Of a DNA stretch of 64,000 nucleotides, positions 1 through 10,484 are shown in pieces. The notes beneath the pieces were generated by a model. That model was not told the DNA's origin. It worked only from the letters and a program-made list of their open reading frames with translations, and made no database searches. The DNA comes from Byssochlamys sp. IMV 00236. Taxonomy: Eukaryota > Ascomycota > Eurotiomycetes > Eurotiales > Thermoascaceae. The stretch's first letter is position 1; each line of letters starts with the position of its first letter. Position numbers and translations under genes: made by a program. Location of the stretch: contig MSJH02000810.1 in NCBI GenBank assembly GCA_001931875.2, forward strand, positions 213,987 through 277,986, given 5' to 3'.

Positions 1-866
1 AATATTGTAGCGGCTACATCTATCGACGGGAATAAGTCTGAAAATACCAACAGTACATCTCTATCATTGGTTATTAACGATCGTACAAAACTATTATCAC
101 TGTTCCTAAATCTCAGTGCAAGATCTGCATGTCTTTGACTACAATGATCTCTCGATAGTATTGATGAGGGCGGGCATGAAAGATTCAAGAATAAGCCTCC
201 AAACTATGTGCATTGTCCAATACTGTTGAGACATAGGGGCCGATAGCTAGTCTCTCTCCTAGTACCGTCGTATACGAAGATCAAACGTGGCTGGGGCTAT
301 GGATCGACGACACGTGGCTATGCTTAATCCTTCGCCTCTGACCGTTAAATTTATTTTTTACTTCCCCCCGCGCTAAGTATCCTAACTTCCTAAAGTGGAA
401 ATCAGCACAGCACAACACCCCCAACAGCCCAGCCTCCAACTTCTAAACAAGATACCAAAAAAGCAACGCATCGACACCTCCTCTGTGAGAAGTCACAGCC
501 TCTTGAGGTCATCCTGGGAAAACATGATACACCAAAGATCTTGAATAGATTTGCTCAAGCTATTGCTAAAGCAAATTCGGGACAAGGCCTACCTGGATCC
601 AATACCAGCTGATTCCTCACCACCTACTTATTCATTCTATGTTCTCATAGTTTTCTAAATTTCTTCTACACAGGCGATAGAATACTACAGATCACGAAAA
701 TAACGTTAGTATAGAAATTATGACACAACCAGTTTGACAATATTATTATGCTATCCATGGTTTAACCTATTACATATTGATATTGAGTGAAGAAACACAG
801 CTATCGAAGTGAATAACCATCGGTCATAAAGCAAAATTAAGTGACTCTAGGTAATTCGCTCAGCAT
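1..866. other. 3' flank of the MFS gene, no gene seen
   Basis: AT-rich sequence with frequent stops in all frames. No open frame, RNA gene or clear repeat can be supported. It contains the 3' untranslated region of the minus-strand transporter, whose stop codon is at 867-869. Confidence 0.5.
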
Positions 867-3031
867 CTACGCAGAAACCTTCTCATCCTTCTTCTTGGCT
901 GCTTTTCGGGGGATTCGTTGCCATCCCATACCGAAACCGGTCAAGAAAGACGCAGCAGATCCTCCAAGTGCCAGATACTGGATTTTAAACCTTGTTAGTA
1001 ACATGATCGAGATTGGCATATCCGTTAACTTACGAAAGTATGCACCAGAGCATGGTTATATGCAAGGAGCACAGCTGCAAGATCAGCTGGCGGGGCTGTG
1101 CTTCGTACACCAGAAGCACCGGCATTGATTATCGTTTGCGCGTCAACGTTCGGAGCGTATGTTTGCAACGAAGAACGCAAGCCGTTCGTAAAGATGGTTT
1201 CACCAACGGCGAGGAATATGGCGCCTCCTAGGTATTGGAAGAAGAAGACCTGGGATGAAGCTATCGCAACGTCTTGCGCTGGCAAGAGGTTCTGGATGGC
1301 CGTAATGGGCTGCGCGAATTCATTATTAACAGCAATAAATAGTAAGATGAGATATTGCTTACCATCTGAAGAACAGACCCTCGACCGGTACCCATAAGTA
1401 TCTGATAGCCGATCCACGGACCAGCGCCAGTTGATGGCAGAAAGGTGGTCATCAATCCTGCACCTATGGAGCTCAACGTGCACCCAAAGAGTGCCCACGC
1501 GGTACAATAGCCGATCAACTCAACTGTCAAGGAGTTAGAAACACTCCGACGCTGTCACCAGAGAGAAGGCATACCGAATTTTCCAGCTAATACCGCACCG
1601 AGAATTTGTGCAATAGCTGTAGGGAGTATCATGACGCCACTCATAGTCGGGCTTGCATTCTTGACGACTTGGAACCAGATCGGCAGATAGTAAGAGAGCA
1701 ATAACACCGCCCCCATCTGGAAGCAGGATGTGAAACACCCGAATATAACGAGTCTTTTTCGTGCGATATTGGGTGGTATCATAGCTTTATCTCCCCTATA
1801 CATAACCCATGCGACGCACACCAGTAGCGTCGCGAATGCACCGCAAAAGAGTCCAATGATCGTTGAAGACCTCCATGGATATGTTGTCCCTCCCCATATC
1901 ATTGCAAGTAGGAACATGACACAGGCAGGGGCGAAGAGCGCGAAACCTATAAGATCAAGTTCTTCGGTAACTATGTTTTTGAGATTGATCCAAACAGGCC
2001 TCTTTTCCATTTGCTCAGGTATAGAAAGGGTGGAAAGAATTAGAATTGCCAGACCTCCAGGAGGAAGGTTGATATAGAAACCTGTCGAGCCAGTCAGGAA
2101 AGTTGAAATTGACCATGGTATTGTAAGAGACAAACACGTACACCACCGCCAGGATACATGCTGTGTGAAAGCACCACCGATCAGGGGCCCAACGACAGAT
2201 CCCAGGGTAGAAATTCCCATTCCGGCTCCTACGAGCACTGTTTCCACATAAAACTATTAGTACAGTTCGATGCAAATGTTCCGGATGTCCTTACTGGGTT
2301 TCTTATCTTTCGGAGCCGCGGCCGCAATTGTTGTAAATGCTCCATTTAACAATCCGGCTCCGCCGATACCTTGTATGGCTCTCCCAGCAATGAGCATTTT
2401 GGATGAAGTAGCTGATCCACAGATCACAGACCCGATGAAGAAGATTACACTGAAAGTTATATACGTTTGCTTCCAAAGTCAGCATCTCCGTGTACGAGCG
2501 CGAGTATGTACCGTACCTTTATTGGAAAGTGCGTATAGAATTTGCCCGCCAATGGCTGGAGACAGCAACTATGAGAGCTGTTAATACAAAAAGCATCCAT
2601 ACATGCGATCGGAAAACTTACGTCGAAACAAGGTAGGCGCTTCCATACCAGCCGATGTCGTCAAGGGACTTGAAATGAGAAGTGATTTGGGGGATTGCCT
2701 TTCATATGTCAACGACGCCACTAGGTTAGATAACCTAACAGGAGGTATATATTGGACGAACCGTTGAAACTATGGACCCATTAAGAGCCATAAGGAATGT
2801 AGAAAATAATACAGCGGCGAAGAGAATATACAGCTTGATGCCAGTGAGGCGGGTATGGTCAACACTGGGCACATCTCGTTGTATATCCACACTCCGAGCA
2901 TGAGAGACAGTGTTTGGTCCATCTGGGGATTTTGACTTCGTAGACTTGCTTTTGGAAGAAAGACACTGTTCGTCACCTAAGCTTCCTCCCGATGCATCGG
3001 GCAGAACAGAGGATGGCGTACTATGTGACAT
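867..3031 (-). CDS. MFS transporter, DHA2 (14-TM drug/toxin exporter) type
   Basis: Predicted plasma-membrane proton antiporter of about 577 residues. By splice signals the exons are 3031-2762, 2698-2622, 2577-2517, 2469-2295, 2237-2142, 2081-1575, 1523-1363, 1309-1034 and 977-867, and every junction keeps the frame. A hydrophilic head of about 60 residues precedes TM1 (ILFAAVLFSTFLMALNGSIV). Family marks are LDDIGWYGSAYL after TM1, GRAIQGIGGAGLLNG in TM4, the antiporter motif C stretch VVGPLIGGAF in TM5, WRWCFYINLPPGG between TM5 and TM6, and a short basic tail (KAAKKKDEKVSA). In this family such proteins export fungal toxins, pigments or drugs; the substrate cannot be read from sequence. 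The chosen ATG follows the shared promoter, although the frame stays open upstream to about 3259. It diverges from a Zn2Cys6 regulator, which probably controls it. Confidence 0.9.
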
Positions 3032-3362
3032 GTTGGTGATAAACATGGGATATTGAATAAACTTCCATATTGTATTCTTATTGTTTGATGAGTGTTCCGA
3101 TTGCTCCGATCCTCTCCTTGCAATGCTTGCAGATGTTTTGAATTCTGGGTATAGTCCATCTACATTAGGCCTGAGCCCTTCCCGATTGGGGCGCTCTGAG
3201 GACGGGATGCCGTCGGACACGGAGCTCCGTGTCCGTGTCGGTCTCGTACCAGCATTCATTCATCTTGTAACACGAACGGAACAAACGGACAACCATATTG
3301 GCGCTCATTGTATCTTTCATCAAATAATTTTCGCTATTCCTAGCCGCTAGGACGGCATAGAC
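3032..3362. promoter_or_regulatory. Divergent promoter between MFS exporter and Zn2Cys6 regulator
   Basis: A 331-bp region between the two start codons, too short for independent promoters. It carries the perfect palindrome at 3214-3235. The transporter frame stays open through part of it, so a longer transporter N-terminus cannot be excluded, but that stretch is low in hydrophobicity and unlike the family. Confidence 0.6.
3214..3235. promoter_or_regulatory. Perfect 22-bp palindrome with CGG/CCG ends
   Basis: The half-site CGGACACGGAG is followed at once by its exact reverse complement. Zn2Cys6 dimers bind paired CGG triplets, and here two nested CGG/CCG pairs are present (outer ends, and the inner CGG/CCG flanking AGCT). 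Its place midway between regulator and exporter suggests the regulator's own operator; that role is inference. Confidence 0.55.
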
Positions 3363-5411
3363 ATGCTCCGGTTGACTCCGCCCGGCTCGTCTGGCCTCGC
3401 TCGCGTCCCAAAGGCTTGCGTTCCATGTGCCCGTGCAAAGGTCAAATGTGAGATTGAAGCAGAAGACGGCATTTGCCAACGGTATTTTCTTATCATGCGT
3501 CAAGGAGATTAATTAAAAAGTGCTAATATCACTTACTTAGATGTCGCCGCTTGAAGAAACAATGCAGCATGCAAATGCCGGGGGCCCATAGGCGGAAGAG
3601 ACCAAAACCATATGCTTCGTAAGTGCAATCGCTATCATTACTGAAAAGACAGAGTACCAATGTTTCATTAAGGGATGTAGCCAGGCTGGAGCAGAAGTTA
3701 GATAATGTTGCCGCTATACTGTCGGCCTCAGAGCGAGCCAGACAAAATAACAATCCAGGGAGCCAGACCACAATTGCGAGTCCGACTGCTGGACAGTATG
3801 GTCTCTCCCCGACGGAAATTATACGGCAATTCATCCCAAGTGACAGAGAAGCGGAGATGATGTTGGATCATTTTCGAGTTAACATGATGCCTCATTTTCC
3901 GTTCGTCATCATCCCTGCTGAAGTCAGTTTGAATGACCTTAGGCGGGAGAAGCCATTCCTTTTCACGACAGTGATGATGGTAGGCTGTAGACACGATGCT
4001 TCGCGACAAGTTGCAATGGCAAACAAGATCAGGGAGATCATAAGCTACTCCGTTCTCGTCAAAGGGGAGCAAAGTCTTGATATGCTTCAAGGACTACTTA
4101 TCTATCTAGCATGGCACGTTGTCCAAAATATATTGGTTGGCGTTCTCTGACTGACTATCCGGAAAGGTATCATTTCCATCTTCGACTCGGCTCTCAGCTA
4201 ACGAATCTTTTCCATCTAATCATGGCCATGATGACGGACCTGTGCCTAAATAATGCAGCACATCCAAAGAGCCCATCGAAGCTTGCTTTGGGTCTTGCCA
4301 AATACTTCGAGAAAGATGGACAGCCACACACAACTAGAACGTTGGAAGAGAGGAGAGCCTATCTAGGTGTCTTCTATCTCACTTCAATGTATGCAGACTA
4401 TCATATCTGTTGCCATTATTCTTCTTTTCCTATTATTGACCACGGAGCAGAGTATCACTCTATGCCAGAAACATTGCTTCTCTAAGATACACAAAATACA
4501 CCGAGGAGTGCTGTCAACTAGTCGCAGAGGCAGCTGAATATCCCACCGATACGCTCCTTATACAGCTGATGCGCGCACATCGATTAGCTGATAAGATCAA
4601 ACTTTCTCTTTCTCTTGATGAACTCGAAGTTCAATTAGGAGTCTCAGCTCCTATAGGGGCTTATGTGAGATCGTTAGAATCTGAGCTTGTACAGCTGAAG
4701 CACACGTTTCCTCAGGACATTCCCGGTTTCAGTAAGTCGATTTACTCTTTTCTGTGGAACGGGAATGTAAACTCGGTTCAATCTGACCATTGTGTATCAG
4801 CTGATCTTCTTATGAATTACTATGCGCTGGAGACCTTTCTATACTCAGTCGCGTTGAATGAGAGAATGAGCGCCGTCCGGTACGGTAACTTCCCAATGGC
4901 ACGCTTGGAGATTCTCCTATCTTGCTTGGAGTCCACAAAAGCATGCTTCGACACATTCCATTCCTTTTCGCCATCCTCATATTTCCACCTTCCGTACCCT
5001 TTGTGGTCGCAACTGGGCCACGCAATCATTGTCCTGTCCAAGCTTTCTCTCTTCAATGGTGAAGGGTGGGACCAGGAGTATGTACGCAGCCAGATGGACT
5101 TTTTCGAAGTGCTTGGCACATTTGATCAGAAGCTCGAAGAAGCAAGAGAATACAGTCGATCGACCTCCCAAGCGAGCATCTCGGAATTATCTATGGATAT
5201 ACCGGAGATATTTGTCAAGCTCACTCCAAATTTGCAGCAAATGAAGGAATGTCATAAGGCACGGCTCCAGGCACAGACTAGCACAACTGAACAAACTCAG
5301 GGCCCATCTCATGGTGATAGTGGCTCAGCTTCTAGTGATGATCTAGTCGTCCCTGATACAGCTGGTCTGTTCGAATTTCTCGACGACAGTTTCTGGAGGC
5401 AGTTTACTTGA
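3363..5411 (+). CDS. Zn2Cys6 fungal transcription factor next to MFS exporter
   Basis: Nuclear regulator of about 582 residues. Exons: 3363-3481, 3541-3618, 3649-4117, about 4198-4388, 4451-4731 and 4801-5411. Joining exons 1 and 2 restores a complete binuclear zinc cluster, Cys19, 22, 29, 38, 41 and 48 (C-x2-C-x6-C-x8-C-x2-C-x6-C; it begins ACVPCARAKVKC), followed by a basic linker (HRRKRPKPYA) and a short heptad helix (RLEQKLDNVAAIL). The middle holds the usual fungal-TF regulatory region (LLIYLAWH, IMAMMTDLCLNN, LEERRAYLGVFYLTS). The acidic, Ser-rich tail ends in FLDDSFWRQFT. The third intron is the weak point: donor GTTGTC at 4118 with acceptor CAG before 4198 is the only frame-keeping choice I found, and it drops a few residues usual for the family. 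The intron at 4732-4800 is 69 bases with no stop. It probably regulates the divergent exporter. Confidence 0.85.
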
Positions 5412-6007
5412 GTATAAACCAACTCCCTTTTATGTATCTTTCCACTGAATGTATTCACAATATTATACGTATATACATGAGATGCGTCACATCTGGAAGA
5501 GTTCACTTTCGTAGTTCTCAAAATGGACAGGCGAGGTAGAAGATGTTTAAAGCGCAGCAGGTTTCGCAGGACCCCCAACTCTCTCCACTGTGGGAGGAGC
5601 ACAGTGCGCGTTCTAAATACTTGTTATAATCTCGTTTTCTAGCATATCTGCTTCAGAGATCAGTACACAAAGCGGGTGTCAAATCGAGCCTTTGTAAAAG
5701 AGCATATACTGAATGTATTGCAGGGCGAAAAGACATCTGCCCCAATATGCATGCGCGCTTGCATCAAATGATAGGCGTCAAAGCTTCGATACTTTCGATG
5801 CACGCCTCGAAAATAGTGTACTAAGCAGAATACGATGGTATGCTTAGTATGTTCTTGCCAGCTTTTAGTATTATCGATACTACGGAGGTATCGCCCAAGT
5901 CCTAATAGGTATTAGTATACAGATATTTATTGAACCTTAGTAAATCCAATAATTATCAGACTTACCAGCTGCCTGCTTATGGCACATATCGGTAATAATT
6001 GTTTGGA
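5412..6007. other. Intergenic, no gene seen
   Basis: 3' flank of the Zn2Cys6 gene. AT-rich, stops in all frames, nothing supportable. Confidence 0.5.
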
Positions 6008-6470
6008 TTACAATGCCATCGATATGCCACCAGTTAAACCGAGAGCCGCTACAAATATTGTTTTGGTCGCTATGACCTGGTCTTGGAAATCTGGAGGCCC
6101 ACGGCCTTCAAGGGCGATCTGGCAGGCAGTTGCAAGGGTGCAATAGTCGAGCGCGGCCTTTAGCGGCCCGAGGTCTTTCAGGTAGTTCTCTATCATGATG
6201 GCTTTCATGTCAATACCATTGCTATTGTATCTGGCACGTTGTCTATACAATCAGCACATTCCAGGGGAAGAGACAATGCAGCAACTTACTCAAGGAGCAC
6301 TGGCTTTGCTGACTGAATTGTATACAGTTTGCACAAGCCCCGTTCGCCACACCGGGCACAGAAACACAGCGTCGGTACGGACCAAGTGCCATTTTGAGGC
6401 CGCGCCGCTTGACTTCACTCTTGTCGCGACAGGAGTCTATCTCTTCAAGGTCACAGCATCTTTCACACGC
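6008..6470 (-). pseudogene. Probable relic of a small Cys-rich (zinc-cluster-like) gene
   Basis: On the minus strand 6470-6290 reads as a Cys-rich stretch (ACERCCDLEEIDSCRDK ... RRCVSVPGVANGACANC ... SQCSLS), like the cysteine spacing of small fungal zinc-cluster proteins. A clean intron with GTAAGT donor and TATAG acceptor spans 6289-6243. The downstream stretch (RQRARYNSNGIDMKAI, then EGRGPPDFQDQVIATKT) is open to a stop at 6008. The two halves do not join in frame: the donor leaves one base of a codon where two are needed. No good start codon is visible upstream because an in-frame TAA precedes the first Cys. I therefore call it decayed. A misjudged splice site remains possible, and function is unknown. 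Confidence 0.3.
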
Positions 6471-7548
6471 TGCAACTGTTAGCGATGATTACACATATAC
6501 AATGTGTATGCGACTCATCTTGCGGCGACGTCCTAAGCCCGGGGTAATGGGTGCTGCTCTCTATGCTTCCATTGATATGCACATCTTGTTGTCCCTCGCC
6601 TATTCCCAACATATGCTAAAGTCGCTTTGCTGACGAGGCCATATGGGGAAAATATGGGCAGCGATGATGACTTGGTTCGACGTGCGTAATCTTGCATGCT
6701 TGCTAATCTCTCGTCAGACATTGGTTAGGGCAATCAATTAGCTAAGGTCGAATATCCTGTATTCTACCATATTGGGAGAGTTCTCACTTGTTCGACGGCT
6801 CTGGCTTGTGCTTGGAGTTTTCACACGGAATTGTATCTTCCAGGGCCCGAAGGGACCAAGGAAACGCTGTGTCGGATCTGGAAATTTCTCCGATTGAAAT
6901 CTTGCTGTCGATAATATTTAGATTAGGTACTTTGAGAAATCCTCAACAACTCGGATTTTTCCCGGATCTCCTTATCGCGAACGATTCCCGTATAGGTCAT
7001 AAGTTTTTGTATTGAGGATTTCTCTGGTCTCTTTCCAGGACTTGTCGAGACCATATAAGCCTATATGCTCGCCTACCAACTATAAGCGGACAGGGGTGAC
7101 GACGAGGACATGCTCCCTCAACGAGGCGACGAGTTCCCTCCCGGCTGGAGGCTGAATGGTGCAGTGCGTTATTAGAACAAGCAACTCTTCTTTGGCAGCC
7201 TTCTTTCTTGGTCCTTCATGGCGCCTTTTCAACCATCTGAGAGTTCGAAATCCATCGCGAGTGAGACGGGAAACGAGATAGACAGACAGACAGACAGACA
7301 GACACATAGTAAATAAGTATTCGTCATCCATGATTTGGTCTTTCCATAATCTCAATATAATAGACGTGTAAAATAGTACAAATGGTAACTATTTGATGGT
7401 CTTAACAAGACCAGGTAGGTATAAAACTAGTCCGTTGCTAAACAGATAGCATTATGAGATTGAACTAACGAGACAAACGAGATAACGACTGTATAATCGA
7501 CGAAGGCCCAAACGGATCCTAAAAAGAAATTCTGAATCAGAAAAGATG
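6471..7548. other. Intergenic, no gene seen
   Basis: No coding stretch can be supported. A short tetranucleotide repeat lies inside at about 7281-7306. Confidence 0.45.
7281..7306. repeat. (GACA)n microsatellite
   Basis: About six tandem GACA units in intergenic DNA; on the minus strand it makes the low-complexity CLSVCLSV in a short spurious frame. Confidence 0.8.
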
Positions 7549-7854
7549 TCAAGTTCCCATAAGAAGATATATGTATTTCAAAAGGGAAGCGCCATAACCT
7601 GAAATCGGTATTTTCCGTTTTCTGATAGATATAACATCAGGGGAAAGAATAGAGATGATTCTTGTATTCTGAATTGAAGTGGGAGAAGAGGATGGTAGAT
7701 TAATCTGTCTAGCAGCTGCGTTAAGTCTCTGGCAGAACCAGGCCACCAGGCGTTCCGTAACATATAAGCAATGGTCGCCAGCGTAGATGCCGTAGCACAG
7801 TTCGTGTGGAGAGAGGCCTTGGTCTTTAGCTTTCAAAGCCGTAGCTGGTGCCAT
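7549..7854 (-). CDS. Short hypothetical ORF, doubtful
   Basis: An open frame of about 101 codons from the ATG at 7854 (starting MAPATALKAKDQGLSPHELC) in a fair context (ACACAATGG). Codons 1-50 look protein-like (YGIYAGDHCLYVTERLVAWF) and the rest is Ser/Ile-rich and less convincing. I recognise no family. It could be the first exon of an unrecognised gene or chance; no supporting splice pattern was found. Confidence 0.2.
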   Translation of the reverse strand: MAPATALKAKDQGLSPHELCYGIYAGDHCLYVTERLVAWFCQRLNAAARQINLPSSSPTSIQNTRIISILSPDVISIRKRKIPISGYGASLLKYIYLLMGT

Positions 7855-8669
7855 TGTGTTCAAAATTTTTTGAAGTGTGGCAAATGGACATCAAACCCAA
7901 AATCAGGATATCATCAAGGTAGACAGTAAACTAGTTCCGGAAATGTACGAAATAGATTATAATACAAATACTATAGTCTCCAAGAAGAGGATATAATCCC
8001 CCTTTCATAGGAAGAACCGACACCACCATCCACCTAGGTATAAATGTAAAGTAGAACGCGAGGATCGAGGGGGTCACGGAGCCAATTTTATACCCACGGA
8101 AAGCGTGGTACGGACCTTCAATGAAAGTGAAGAGGACAAGCGCGGAGAGTTAAATTGTTCGAGATACGTGAATTGGATGCTTGATGTAACTTGACTGGTT
8201 GTAGGATTGTAGTGGGGGTATCTTAGAGAGGGTTGTGCCTTGCTGTTTAGGAATGGTGAATGTGCTATAGTTAGGGGAGGGAATAAAAGGTTGTGAAAGT
8301 AGAAGGGATATAGCTTCCTAGGACAGGGAATATTTGATTGATTTGCGGGGTAGGATTGTGAATGGGACTCTACGGTATGGAAAATTGATTTGCAAAGTTG
8401 GTGGATTTGATTGGTCCGATGTAGTGAAACCATAGCTTTCTTAGAATAGGGGGGAATGGATTGCTCGTAGAGACAGTGCATATATTCAGTACAACTCTAT
8501 AGGTATCAATTCCGAAACAAAATGCTAATTAGAACAGCGAAAACGAATCGTGGAGGATCCATCAACTCCAACTGTAGAGATACAATTCAAGAAATCAGTA
8601 ACATCATGGTGTCATGCATCAAATTTCCATCTCTTCTCTTCCCACTTTTGTCTTTCTTTTCTTTCGTTT
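7855..8669. other. Intergenic 3' flank of pirin gene
   Basis: AT-rich. The minus-strand frame at 8074-8481 is a biased Ser/Pro/Tyr-rich reading without family features. Nothing is called. Confidence 0.45.
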
Positions 8670-9779
8670 TCAAAAGGCCATTCTCTTGCCGATCTCGCTC
8701 TGCCAGCCTCTAGCTCTCTCGAATCCATTTGCACCGCTCTGGTAATCGAGCATGGCCTGGTAGACCTCCTCCTGGCTGTTCAGGACAAAAGGACCGTACT
8801 GGACAACTTTCTGGTCCAGAGGCTGACCAGCGACCAGGAAGATCCTCGCCTCTTCCTCCGCGTTATCAGGAATTGACATCTCGACATAGTCACCCTTCTG
8901 CTCGAAGACCACATTGTGGAACTTCTTCACTGGGCGGGTCTGGTCCGAAGAACCGAAGATGGTTGTGCCATCAAGCGTGTAGGCGAATGCGTTCCATCCC
9001 TGAGGCAGAGGCTGCTTGACCTTTCCACCGGGACGGATGGTGATGTCGAAGATCCAAACGGGAGTGTAGGCCAGGTCCTGCACGGAGTCGACTCCGTGCG
9101 ATTGACCGGAGATGACCTTAATGGTGACTCGGCCATCGTCGACGTTCACAGTGGGGATCTCACCGGCACGCAGATCGCGGTAGCGGGGTTCGCACATCTT
9201 CAGCTTCTTGGGCAGATCGACCCACAACTGCATACCGACGTTGGGGCTTCCATCGGGGTTCTCATGAGGCATCTCCGCGTGCATGATACCTTTGCCGGCC
9301 GTCATGAACTGGAGGTCGCCCGGTCCAATAGTACCCTTGTTTCCAGCAAAGTCCTCGTGGTCAACACCGCCAGAAAGGAGATATGTGATGGTCTCTTGTC
9401 CACGATGAGGGTGATCGGGGAAACCGGCACCAGTGCCAATGGTGAAGTGGTCGAGCATGAGGAAAGGACTGAAGTTGCGCAGCTTGGGAGTGCCGATGGA
9501 GCGGCGAACGCGAGCACCAGCACCCTCTCCGGTCTCAATGGCCTGGAAGGCCATGCGGATGGCTCGAGGAACCGACATGTCTGTTATGGGTAGGACGGTA
9601 ACTGGGTGTTCAGGAATCAAAGTGGAATTGGAGATCTCAGTCGTTTTGACTCCGAGGTACTGTGTTAGTACTGCTGGGCTGTTCTGTTGTAGACGAGAGA
9701 TCAGGTACTTGAAGGATCCGCTGGTATAGGAGAAGACGATTGCTATAATACAAATCAAGAATGACAGAATGAGCTTCAT
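8670..9779 (-). CDS. Pirin family protein with N-terminal hydrophobic extension
   Basis: Bicupin protein of the pirin family (Fe(II)-binding; members act as nuclear redox cofactors or quercetin dioxygenases). From the ATG at 9779 the uninterrupted frame gives 369 residues. The metal ligands are present in the N-terminal cupin: FPDHPHRGQETITY (two His) and MTAGKGIMHAEM (His and Glu). The second cupin follows (IKVISGQ, ITIRPGGKVKQPLP, GDYVEMSIPDNA, RIFLVAGQPLDQ). Unlike ordinary pirins of about 290-300 residues, the frame opens with a hydrophobic helix (MKLILSFLICIIAIVFSYTS) and a 45-residue linker, then MSVPRAIR, which is a normal pirin start, with its ATG at 9578. The start is therefore uncertain. 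A TAACAG acceptor-like signal just before that ATG means an upstream intron is also possible. The neighbours are Zn2Cys6 regulators. Confidence 0.85.
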   Translation of the reverse strand: MKLILSFLICIIAIVFSYTSGSFKYLISRLQQNSPAVLTQYLGVKTTEISNSTLIPEHPVTVLPITDMSVPRAIRMAFQAIETGEGAGARVRRSIGTPKLRNFSPFLMLDHFTIGTGAGFPDHPHRGQETITYLLSGGVDHEDFAGNKGTIGPGDLQFMTAGKGIMHAEMPHENPDGSPNVGMQLWVDLPKKLKMCEPRYRDLRAGEIPTVNVDDGRVTIKVISGQSHGVDSVQDLAYTPVWIFDITIRPGGKVKQPLPQGWNAFAYTLDGTTIFGSSDQTRPVKKFHNVVFEQKGDYVEMSIPDNAEEEARIFLVAGQPLDQKVVQYGPFVLNSQEEVYQAMLDYQSGANGFERARGWQSEIGKRMAF

Positions 9780-10484
9780 GGGGTGGGAGCGGGGCTTTTT
9801 ATACAAGGGGGAAGCCTCGGAGAGTGGAAGCTTCGCTGGTTTGGCCGGATTTCAGTCTTGCTGGCTGCTCTTAGCCTGGTCAGGTCCGGTCAGCGCTTTT
9901 AAATCGAGCAGAGACATTGACTGCGAGCATGTTTGGGCGCCTCGAAGATTCTCCGTCAGCCATTATTAAATATTACTGATGCATTGGATTGCGCTTTGGC
10001 GGGCAGAAATGAAGTATTACAAAGATTCCTGTCAGCATCTCTAATGCCGGCGCTAAACCGGATATGGATCTGGATCAACGTCGCTCCGGTATTTTGTGTA
10101 TTATTTCGGTCTGTTTCGGTACGCCCGTTTGTCAGCCATCTGGAGCCAAGCCGATTTGCGTATCCAGAGCGAAAGATGAATCGGCAATCATTATGCTGTA
10201 GTATCTGCAGGTTTAACCGCTTCTTACATCGGATATGTTACCAAGCATTCAGGCAATCAGAGATAGTAGCACATAGAATAGAGAATATGCATCAATCGTG
10301 TTCAAGGGTATTACTCATACATCATCAACGACGGCTCTATCCGTCCCAGAGATGAGATGGTCTAATAGTGTTGTATGGTACATGATCAGAGAAAGTGGAG
10401 AGTAACCCCTTTTATCAAAGCACATACACAGCATAACTTCGTAGTCGATCGTGACTTGAAAAAGAAGCAAATGGCCCAGGATCA
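9780..10484. other. Pirin promoter / 3' flank of Zn2Cys6 gene
   Basis: About 0.7 kb between the pirin start and the stop of the next minus-strand gene. No gene or strong motif seen. Confidence 0.4.

Noticed and set aside
430..620. Possible transposase tail on the plus strand
   Set aside because: A weak resemblance of a short interrupted reading to DDE transposase C-termini; no catalytic motif, no terminal repeats and stops in frame.
841..1397. Plus-strand open frames over the MFS gene
   Set aside because: They are the antisense of real exons of the minus-strand transporter, whose joined exons give a complete family protein.
3032..3259. N-terminal extension of the MFS transporter up to 3259
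   Set aside because: The frame is open but hydrophilic and unlike the family, and it would run over the palindrome in the shared promoter. The ATG at 3031 fits family length.
8074..8481. 135-codon minus-strand frame
   Set aside because: Biased Ser/Pro/Tyr/His make-up from a purine/pyrimidine tract, no domain, no homologue recognised and no promoter signs.
8729..9593. 225-codon plus-strand frame over the pirin gene
   Set aside because: It is the mirror of the pirin coding strand, where all metal-binding motifs are found.
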